Below are positions 1-7,139 of a stretch of 64,000 nt of DNA, in pieces. Positions within the stretch are counted from its first letter, which is position 1; every line of letters begins with the position of its first letter. The stretch is from CAIKBL01 sp964555355. Lineage in GTDB: Bacteria; Pseudomonadota; Gammaproteobacteria; Ga0077536. The notes below the pieces were generated by a model. It was given only the letters and a program-made list of their open reading frames with translations, was not told the DNA's origin and ran no database searches. A program made the position numbers and the translations under genes. The stretch covers positions 62,001 to 126,000 of the forward strand of contig CAZKRY010000007.1 in assembly GCA_964555355.1 (NCBI GenBank), in the 5' to 3' direction.

Positions 1-840
1 GTCCTTCACGCTGTCGGCCGCAACCCCCACCAGCACGATCCGATCGCGCGCATTTTGAATTCTTCCTGCGCGCAGATCCGCAAGGGTGAAAGCGTCGAAT
101 GGCTGCACGCCACCATCGTAATCGAGTAGGAGCTGATAACCGTTCACGTCGGCATTAACGTATCCACCGAAATCTTCGGTGAGCGGCGGGAGCGTGATGT
201 CGCCGAGTCGCAGATAACTTGGGTCCGGTTCGCCCGGCGACGGGGTGATGCCGTCTATTGCGAGATAGTTTAGGACGAGGCGCAACGGCAGCGAAAACCC
301 GACACGCTGTCCGTCGTCCAAAAATAACAATGCCCGACGCACCACCCCACCGGGGTCTATCATCAAATCAGCGAATCCGACCTGCTCCGTGCCGCCGAGC
401 ACGACTGGCGGAGCCACTGCGGGTTCGTTTCCGCTGCCGAATTTCTCCGCCATCACGATTTGTCGATTTTCTCTCAGCAAATGCGTGAGAAGTTCAGTGC
501 CGGGCGGCACTGCAAGATCGCGGTACAAATCAAAGCCAATCGTACGCGGCTTAAGCGCAAGCAGGCGTTCGATAATATCCGCCAGCGCAGCGTCGGACAT
601 CGGCCAATGTCCGAGCGCGGCGATATCCGCGTCCGTAATCGTTAATAGGATTATCCGCGCATCCGCGCTCTGTGCGCGCGGCTTCGCGCGCACAAGCCAG
701 TCATACGCCGCGAGTTCCGCACGCTGCAGTAAGCCGACATTGCGTGCGCCAACGACCGCCATACACATCAACACGCCAAGCAGAAACGCAACAAAAGTCG
801 GTCGCTTCGTTAACTTGCTGACATGGGCCATCAGCTCCAT
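1..840 (-). CDS. CHASE2-domain membrane sensor protein (truncated by window edge)
   Basis: The minus-strand frame is open from the ATG at 840 to the window edge with no stop (280 codons), so the C-terminus lies outside. A short cytoplasmic start is followed by one hydrophobic segment (about residues 15-32). Then comes an extracytoplasmic region with CHASE2 features: an AAYDW segment after the membrane helix, ILLTITDADIAALGHWP, and LVGVAAD near the edge. CHASE2 is a sensory domain usually fused to an adenylate/guanylate cyclase, a histidine kinase or a Ser/Thr kinase; which one follows here cannot be seen. A second ATG at 831 is an alternative start. It is divergent from the secreted-protein and two-partner-secretion genes, a neighbourhood where CHASE2, CHAT and Tps genes are often found together. 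Confidence 0.8.
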   Translation of the reverse strand, partial: MELMAHVSKLTKRPTFVAFLLGVLMCMAVVGARNVGLLQRAELAAYDWLVRAKPRAQSADARIILLTITDADIAALGHWPMSDAALADIIERLLALKPRTIGFDLYRDLAVPPGTELLTHLLRENRQIVMAEKFGSGNEPAVAPPVVLGGTEQVGFADLMIDPGGVVRRALLFLDDGQRVGFSLPLRLVLNYLAIDGITPSPGEPDPSYLRLGDITLPPLTEDFGGYVNADVNGYQLLLDYDGGVQPFDAFTLADLRAGRIQNARDRIVLVGVAADSVKD

Positions 841-956
841 TATGGGGCGCCCCGCAGGAGAGCCCCCGCGACACTCAGACGGTAACAAAATTTATACAAC
901 AGCGAGCGGTTCATGGCAGTAGGCTAGCCTGTACCCACCTAGCTGCATAGGCTACG

Positions 957-1003
957 ATGGCAATGCTAGATTTGTTCATGGCTCAAGGTCGAGGCATTGC
1001 CAT
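957..1003 (+). repeat. Leader inverted repeat, 10-bp arms
   Basis: ATGGCAATGC (957-966) and GCATTGCCAT (994-1003) are perfect reverse complements separated by 27 bases. They lie 55-100 bases before the preferred start of the secreted protein at 1059. The arm contains an ATG that would open a longer reading frame, but the signal peptide fits the downstream ATG. It is probably a leader hairpin or an operator; its role is unknown. Confidence 0.5.
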
Positions 1004-1058
1004 CAATTCCAGGACGGAGGGGACATCAAAACCAATTGAAAACGAAAGGCAGACACGC

Positions 1059-2492
1059 ATGGTTACTCACAGTTCAACTCCGCCGACACCCCTTGAATCC
1101 AGGGGCACAGCAGCATCCAAAGCGTGGCGGATACTCGCCGCTCTCCTCGCACTTGGCATGGCCAACACGGCACTCGGTTTAACACTTACAACGAAATCTT
1201 CTTGCACCTGTACTCCCACCGCGCTCCAGGTGTGCTCCGCCACAACCACGACGACCGCGCCGAACTGTACGACCTACACCTCTGGGACGACGAGCGTTAG
1301 CAGCACGAGCAAAGCGTTTCTCGCCAATTTGGATTTGCGCTGCGAGCTTACCGCTATCCCGATTGAAGCGACCGCTGGAGACGGCACTCCAGGCAGCGCT
1401 AATTTGGTCATTGGCGGTGCCGACGGCTACGACGTCATTTGTACCGAATACGACAAGACCACCAACGCGCCTAAGCTGAATACCGGCGGCCAAGAACTCA
1501 CCGGTATGTTTAAATTCCAACAGCGAACGCCATTGAACGACTGCATCAGCGTCACCGATGATTTGAACGGCCGCAAAACTTGGACCTGCGCGGTCGCCGA
1601 CGGCCCGCAGGCGAACCCCTTGTTATGGACCCTAACGCCCAAGGCGACGGACGACGTCAATCTGTTCTGTCGGATCGATCCCACGATCGCCGGTCCGGCC
1701 GACATCCCTGTTAACGACTGCTTCGCGAAATTAGGCGTACCTTCAAATGTTAATTTTGCGAACGGGGATTTTGAAAATCGCGATGTTGACGGCGATGCCA
1801 TCAACGATTTCGACGGAGTTTCACCCGGCGCGGTCGTAACTTTCAACGTGCCAGACGGCGATCTAAAGTTTGGCCCCTGCCATAGCGGTAGTTTTGTTGG
1901 CGCTATTGGCGGAAATCTCGCGCTCGGAGATCAAATTGAGTGCGCGAAGACCCCGGTGGGTCAAACCGAGCCGGTAAAAACTCGTAGCGGCGGTGCTTTC
2001 AAAGCGCAGCTCATTGTCGAATCGGCGATCTCTCCGTCCTCGTTAAATCTTGACAACCGTTCGAAAACCGCCGCTTTCCCGGTCGTTTTTTACGGCTCCG
2101 CCGGATTCAGCGTGCAAAACATCGTCACCAATCCGAATACCGCGATTTCCGTGAGTGTCGGAACGGATGGCGTCAACCAACCACTCACCATCAAGAACTT
2201 CACCTATCAAGATGCGCCCGGCGCCAACGGACTGCCGGATGGCATTCTCGACTTAAAAGTGGATTTCTATCGAGGAAGTATCTCAACTCCAGGTTCGTTT
2301 ATTTTTGCCGTCACCCACCCGAACGGACTTGTCGGCACCCCTGCGAACGCGGATTGCCCGGCTGCGGGCGCGAAAACGATTGACGTCACTTTCTCCGGTA
2401 CGGTTGGAAAAACAGGTGCGACCGGCGCTTGGGTGGGATCGGAGAACGGAGTCGAAGATATTTCAATCTTTAACTGCCCAACCGCCAAGTAA
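1059..2492 (+). CDS. Secreted protein of unknown function with Cys/Thr-rich N-terminus
   Basis: 477 residues from the ATG at 1059. An in-frame ATG at 957 exists, but starting at 1059 puts a classic signal peptide at the N-terminus (hydrophobic core WRILAALLALGM, cleavage after NTALG). The mature N-terminus is rich in Thr and Cys (CTCTP, QVC, PNC), with more scattered Cys later, suggesting disulfides in an extracytoplasmic protein. The rest is mixed beta-rich sequence with many Asp/Asn and Gly. I do not recognise the family. It is followed after 76 bases by the TpsA exoprotein gene on the same strand, so it may be a co-expressed surface partner; that is inference from position. Confidence 0.75.
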   Translation: MVTHSSTPPTPLESRGTAASKAWRILAALLALGMANTALGLTLTTKSSCTCTPTALQVCSATTTTTAPNCTTYTSGTTSVSSTSKAFLANLDLRCELTAIPIEATAGDGTPGSANLVIGGADGYDVICTEYDKTTNAPKLNTGGQELTGMFKFQQRTPLNDCISVTDDLNGRKTWTCAVADGPQANPLLWTLTPKATDDVNLFCRIDPTIAGPADIPVNDCFAKLGVPSNVNFANGDFENRDVDGDAINDFDGVSPGAVVTFNVPDGDLKFGPCHSGSFVGAIGGNLALGDQIECAKTPVGQTEPVKTRSGGAFKAQLIVESAISPSSLNLDNRSKTAAFPVVFYGSAGFSVQNIVTNPNTAISVSVGTDGVNQPLTIKNFTYQDAPGANGLPDGILDLKVDFYRGSISTPGSFIFAVTHPNGLVGTPANADCPAAGAKTIDVTFSGTVGKTGATGAWVGSENGVEDISIFNCPTAK

Positions 2493-2511
2493 CAAACAAA
2501 GAGCAAAGTAA

Positions 2512-2543
2512 GTGGCGCGGGCTGTCTACGCAGTCCGCGCCAC
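2512..2543 (+). repeat. Intergenic hairpin before tpsA
   Basis: GTGGCGCGG (2512-2520) pairs perfectly with CCGCGCCAC (2535-2543) across a 14-base loop. It sits between the stop of the secreted protein and the Shine-Dalgarno of the tpsA gene. No T-run follows, so it is more likely an mRNA-processing or stability stem, or a weak attenuator, than a strong terminator. Confidence 0.55.
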
Positions 2544-2568
2544 ATCTAAATACCGAGGAGGGATTTCG

Positions 2569-5418
2569 TTGCTACCCGCCTACCTTTCGGGCAATCGATT
2601 GCGGGTATTGTTTGCTGTCTATTTGTCGGTGTGCACGGTGGGTGGGAACGTTCGCGCGCTAGATTCCGCAATCTCTCCGGATACTACCTTACCGCAACCC
2701 ACCGATGGATTTTGGAGCGGGTCTGACTACCACGTCGTTGGAGGTACGAGCGCCGGCGCCAACCTGTTCCATAGCTTCACCGAATTCACGGTTGGCACCG
2801 GCCACAGCGCAATCTTTGATGGCGCAGTCAGTATCGACAACGTTATCGCGCGAGTGACCGGTGGAACTTCATCATTTATCGATGGCACGCTAGGTTCGTC
2901 GATTGACGGCGCCAATCTTTACTTGGTTAACCCTGCCGGCATTATCTTCATGGCGAATGCCGCACTGAATGTTAGCGGAAGCTTTTACGCGAGTACCGCT
3001 GACGCGATACATTTCGCAGGAACCGACGGCACTTTTTACGTCGATCCGACTTCAAATAGCGCATTGTCGGTTGCACCGATTTCGGCCTTTGGATTTCTCG
3101 ACGCAAGCCCCGGCGCGTTGATTGTAGAGTCGACGAATCTTGTAAGCGGCCCGGGTGCGACGCTTTCGTTGGTCGGAGGAGACGTCACGATCGGTGCGTC
3201 AGATGGCTCAGCGCCCGGTTATGTTTTTGCGCCGGGAAGCGCACCCGGCAACGGCAATGTGCGCATTGCGAGTGTGCGCAGCGAAGGACAAGCGGTGCTC
3301 GGTCCCGCTGCGCAGACTGATGTGTCGAACTTTGCAGCGCTCGGTACCGTGCGTATTCAAGGTAATAGTCTCATCGATGCGGCGAATATCAGTATCAAAG
3401 GTGGCGATATTCATATTACTGACGCAACGGTTGCGCCGGGGACTCTGTCTCGGTTTCTTCTGGCGCCGCCTCCGGACGGTGGAGAAGTTGAACTCGCCGC
3501 CACCACGTCGCTCGAGATATACGGTACTGGCTTTGACCCGATCTTTAACGCGCCTTACGGCGTGTTGGTATTTGCTGGGCTTGATCCCACCGTGCCGTTC
3601 GCGAGTATGCCGGAAATCAAATTATCCGCGCCGTTCATGTCGCTATCGGGCGTGAGTGGCGTGACGGTGAATCGCTTTGGCGCCGGACCATCAGGCACGG
3701 TTGCGATCGACGCTGGGGCGCTAACAATTGCAAACGGGGCGTCGGTCTCGATTGTTAACAAGTTCATGGGTGACGGTGGACTTATCCGGATCGTCGCACA
3801 TGACATACTGCTCGATGGCAGCGGCAGTGAGGGTTTCACCGGCCTTGCGGCGCAAAGCGCGTTCAATCCCAATTATCCCGGTGTCGCCTTCGATCCTGAG
3901 CTGACATTCGCAGGCGGCGGCAAAATTGACGTGACAACGAGTGGTACGCTTGCGCTGCGTGGCGGTGCCGAAATCAGCACCGACAGTAGAAGCTTCGGCC
4001 CAAGCGGTGCAATAAAGCTCGCGGTGGGTGAACTGACCGTCGACGCCTCGAAAATTGCCGCGCAAAGTAGTCTGGTTGGCGATGCGGGTGCCATCGATAT
4101 CGCGGCGGACGGCCGAGTCTTGCTGACCAACGGCGGGCAAATTAGTGCAGCGACGTTTGGCGGCGGCGCGGGTGGTGCGATTCGAGTAAGCGCGGGGGCT
4201 GGCATTCAGATTGAAGGAATTCGTAGCGGCGTATCTAGCCAAACAACCCCGCTGCCCTTGCCTGAACTCAATCGCTTCGCCGAGGCATTCTTCGGAACCG
4301 GGGTAACCTTCGCCGAAATGGTTGAGTTTTTCGGCTTACCGCCCGGCAGCGACCTATTCAGCGTGCTCGATGCCACAAACGCAGCGCTGTTCCCGCCTAT
4401 TTTGATTCCGCTGACCGCGGTCCCGAGCGAGCGGTTACGACCCGGCACGGGCGGCGCAATCGAGCTCATAACGCCTGCGCTATCCATCACCGGAATCAAT
4501 GCCGCGATTGACTCGTCGACAGGCTGGGATGGAAACGCTGGCGATGTCCATATTTCCGCCGACTCTATCACCGTGCGCGATGGTGCGGTCATCGGCAGCC
4601 GCACCGGCATCCCGGATTTGGTCAATGGCCAATTGCTGGTGGGATCTGGCGACGCCGGCAGCGTCAATCTTTCCGCGAGCGGTGAAATCGAGATTAGCGG
4701 TGCGGGCGCCTCAGTGTCGACCGACACGAGAGGGCCAGGCGACGGTGGAAATGTCAACATCAATGCCTTCCGCTTACGGATTGCCAACCACGGAGAAATT
4801 TCGTCAAGCAGTGCCGGCAGTGGTCTCGCCGGCAATATAGATATAACGCTCGGCGATAGTTTGGTCCTCGCGGGCGGCTCAATTGCAACGGAAGCATCTA
4901 CCTCGGACGGCGGTAATATTTCCATTCGCGCACCGCGCCTCGTCGACCTCCTCAACGGCCAAATCACCACCTCGGTCGGCAGCGGCCAAGGCAATGGCGG
5001 CAACATCTTCATCGATCCGGAATTCGTCGTTTTGCAGTCAAGCCAAATCATCGCCAATGCGTTCGGCGGCGCGGGTGGCAATATCGATATCATCGCGGGC
5101 TTTCTGTTGGTGTCGCCGGATAGTTTGATCGATGCCTCATCGGCGTTAGGCGTCGACGGTATCGTGCGCACCACCGCGCCCGATACCGATGTCAGCGCGA
5201 GCCTTGCGGTGTTACCTGCCTCCTATCTGGATGCGGCTTCTCAATTGCCTGCGCAGTGCGGGGCGGCGCGGGCGGGCTTAAGCAGTTTGACGCAGGTTGG
5301 ACGCGGGGGGGTGCCACGCGCCCCAAGCGACTATTTATTGAGCGCGTATCAATCGTCATCGAGCGTAGCGGCGCTTGATGCATCAACCCCGACGCTCGCG
5401 CTCGGCTGCGTCGAGTGA
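2569..5418 (+). CDS. Filamentous-haemagglutinin-type exoprotein (TpsA)
   Basis: About 949 residues. The frame opens at GTG 2512, but TTG 2569 has a near-perfect Shine-Dalgarno (GAGGAGG at 2555-2561) at 7-base spacing, and yields a proper signal peptide (RLRVLFAVYLSVCTV, cleavage near NVRA). The mature N-terminus is a TPS/haemagglutination-activity domain (HSFTEFTV, NPAGIIFMANA), followed by beta-helix repeats rich in GGNI/GGAI and DITA-like rungs. The mature protein has only two Cys, both near the C-terminus (in QCGAA and the final GCVE). The end also carries the VGRGG motif common in this family. It is exported by the adjacent TpsB, whose gene overlaps its stop codon. Confidence 0.9.
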   Translation: MLPAYLSGNRLRVLFAVYLSVCTVGGNVRALDSAISPDTTLPQPTDGFWSGSDYHVVGGTSAGANLFHSFTEFTVGTGHSAIFDGAVSIDNVIARVTGGTSSFIDGTLGSSIDGANLYLVNPAGIIFMANAALNVSGSFYASTADAIHFAGTDGTFYVDPTSNSALSVAPISAFGFLDASPGALIVESTNLVSGPGATLSLVGGDVTIGASDGSAPGYVFAPGSAPGNGNVRIASVRSEGQAVLGPAAQTDVSNFAALGTVRIQGNSLIDAANISIKGGDIHITDATVAPGTLSRFLLAPPPDGGEVELAATTSLEIYGTGFDPIFNAPYGVLVFAGLDPTVPFASMPEIKLSAPFMSLSGVSGVTVNRFGAGPSGTVAIDAGALTIANGASVSIVNKFMGDGGLIRIVAHDILLDGSGSEGFTGLAAQSAFNPNYPGVAFDPELTFAGGGKIDVTTSGTLALRGGAEISTDSRSFGPSGAIKLAVGELTVDASKIAAQSSLVGDAGAIDIAADGRVLLTNGGQISAATFGGGAGGAIRVSAGAGIQIEGIRSGVSSQTTPLPLPELNRFAEAFFGTGVTFAEMVEFFGLPPGSDLFSVLDATNAALFPPILIPLTAVPSERLRPGTGGAIELITPALSITGINAAIDSSTGWDGNAGDVHISADSITVRDGAVIGSRTGIPDLVNGQLLVGSGDAGSVNLSASGEIEISGAGASVSTDTRGPGDGGNVNINAFRLRIANHGEISSSSAGSGLAGNIDITLGDSLVLAGGSIATEASTSDGGNISIRAPRLVDLLNGQITTSVGSGQGNGGNIFIDPEFVVLQSSQIIANAFGGAGGNIDIIAGFLLVSPDSLIDASSALGVDGIVRTTAPDTDVSASLAVLPASYLDAASQLPAQCGAARAGLSSLTQVGRGGVPRAPSDYLLSAYQSSSSVAALDASTPTLALGCVE

Positions 5419-7106
5419 TGGCCGTGCGTTTCCGTCACCGCGCGCTATGGTGCGCGGCATTCGCCACCATGGTCAGCATGGCACACGCCTTCGAGCCCGG
5501 CCCGCCGCGCCCTCAAACAGAACTCGCGCTACCCGCTGACCCGCCCGCGTCCGGGTTGACGATGCCGCAAGGATCAGAGGGCGATGTATCGCCCTCGCCC
5601 GACGCGTTGCGCGAAGGCCTGGCCGTATTTGTGCGCGCGTTTGAATTTAGCGGCAATACGGTCGTTGACAACGAAACCTTGCAGGCCATTGCCACCCCGT
5701 ACCTCAATCGCGCGGTCAATACCGAAGAGCTTTCGGCGTTACGGCAGGCGCTCACGCGGCATTATGTCGAACACGGTTACGTGAATTCAGGCGCGCTGAT
5801 TCCCGATCAGACCGTGAGCAACGGCACCATCAAAATCGACATTGTTGAAGGCCGACTCAGCGCGATCGAAGTCCATGGAAACCGTCGGCTCCGCGAACGC
5901 TATCTCATTGCGCGCTTAGCGCGCGGCGCGGGCACGCCGCTCAATGTGAACTCATTGCAGGAGCAACTGCAGTTGCTGCTGGCCGGTCCCTTTGTCTCCC
6001 GCATCAACGGCGAGCTGGCGCCCGGACGCGCGCCTGGGGAGGCGGTACTACGCGCCGCCGTCGAAGAGCGCCGCCCGTATCAGCTAGTTGCCGCCATTGA
6101 TAACGACGTGACGCCCAGTCTTGGCGATGTTCACGCGTCGCTGCAAGGCAGCTATTTGAATCCCAGCGGATGGGGCGATATCGCGAGCGCGGAGCTTGGC
6201 TACGCCGAAGGCTCCAAGGAAGCGCAGATCAATTATGCGCTCCCGCTGAACGCGCTCGGATCGAGCGCGGAGGTCTACGGCAATTGGTCAGAGGGCGAGG
6301 TCGTGGAAGAACGCCTGCGTGGGCTCGATATCCAAGGCGAGACACTCACCGCGGGCACGCGACTGACGCATCTTTTCGCGGAAACCCCACGCAATCGTTG
6401 GGGCGTCTCATTAGGCTTTGACGTGCGCCGTAGCACGACCTCGTTGCTCGGCCGGGGCTTTGCCTTCTCGCCTGGGGTCGAACCCGATGGCGATAGCCAA
6501 GTGAGCGTCCTACGCCTCGGACAAGAGTGGACCCGTCGCAGCGCCGAGCAAGTCCTCGCGCTCCGCTCGGTATTTAGCGTTGGCGTCGATGTATTTGGCG
6601 CGACTCGCAATCGCCACGGCTTGCCGGATGGGCGCTTTGTCGCTTGGCTGGGGCAGGCGCAATGGGTGCGTCGCGTGCCTTGGTTCAAAAGTCAGTTGGT
6701 CTTTAGGCTCGATGGGCAGTGGGCGGCCGATCCGTTGTTGCCACTGGAGCAGTTCGCAGCGGGTGGCGCGCGCACCGTGCGGGGGTATGCGAAAAATGTC
6801 TTAGTGCGCGATCATGGCTTTGCGACGTCGCTCGAATGGCGCGTGCCGATCCTGCGCGATAAAGATCAGCGCACCCGGCTTGAGTTTGCGCCGTTCGTCG
6901 ATGCGGGCGGTGCGTGGTTTGAAAATCGCGAAGGCCCGGCGCCGAATATCATTCCGGCGCTTGGGTTTGGCTTGCGCGCGGATCCGCATCCCAAAATTCA
7001 CGCCGAGTTCTATTGGGGTTACGCCTTGAAAGGGGTCCCAGGCAAGGGCGAGAGTCCGCAAGAGCATGGCGTTTATTTCAGCCTCGTGGCCGATGTGTTT
7101 CGGTGA
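5418..7106 (+). CDS. ShlB/FhaC-family outer-membrane transporter (TpsB)
   Basis: 562 residues from ATG 5418, which overlaps the tpsA stop by one base; a GTG at 5415 is an alternative. It has a signal peptide (ALWCAAFATMVSMAHA). A POTRA region (about residues 65-145; FEFSGNTVV, GYVNSGALIPDQ, IDIVEGRLS) is followed by a second POTRA-like segment and a C-terminal beta-barrel, with FAAGGARTVRGY matching the conserved VRGY tip of the pore-entering loop. It moves the cognate TpsA across the outer membrane. Direct overlap with tpsA supports a dedicated pair. Confidence 0.93.
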   Translation: MAVRFRHRALWCAAFATMVSMAHAFEPGPPRPQTELALPADPPASGLTMPQGSEGDVSPSPDALREGLAVFVRAFEFSGNTVVDNETLQAIATPYLNRAVNTEELSALRQALTRHYVEHGYVNSGALIPDQTVSNGTIKIDIVEGRLSAIEVHGNRRLRERYLIARLARGAGTPLNVNSLQEQLQLLLAGPFVSRINGELAPGRAPGEAVLRAAVEERRPYQLVAAIDNDVTPSLGDVHASLQGSYLNPSGWGDIASAELGYAEGSKEAQINYALPLNALGSSAEVYGNWSEGEVVEERLRGLDIQGETLTAGTRLTHLFAETPRNRWGVSLGFDVRRSTTSLLGRGFAFSPGVEPDGDSQVSVLRLGQEWTRRSAEQVLALRSVFSVGVDVFGATRNRHGLPDGRFVAWLGQAQWVRRVPWFKSQLVFRLDGQWAADPLLPLEQFAAGGARTVRGYAKNVLVRDHGFATSLEWRVPILRDKDQRTRLEFAPFVDAGGAWFENREGPAPNIIPALGFGLRADPHPKIHAEFYWGYALKGVPGKGESPQEHGVYFSLVADVFR

Positions 7107-7135
7107 GGTCGTGACGCAATCGTGCGATCACGACC
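7107..7135. terminator. Hairpin between convergent tpsB and CHAT genes
   Basis: GGTCGTGA (7107-7114) and TCACGACC (7128-7135) are perfect complements with a 13-base loop, starting directly after the tpsB stop and 5 bases from the end of the convergent CHAT gene. No clear T-run is present on either strand, so it may be a weak bidirectional terminator or a 3'-end stability stem. Confidence 0.5.
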
Positions 7136-7139
7136 GGTT

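Noticed and set aside
957..1058. Longer N-terminus of the secreted protein
   Set aside because: The ATG at 957 is inside an inverted repeat and would bury the signal peptide 70 residues in; ATG 1059 fits better.
4206..5174. Antisense 322-codon open frame within tpsA
   Set aside because: It mirrors the repetitive tpsA coding strand and is Pro/Ser-rich without any domain; a shadow of the real gene.
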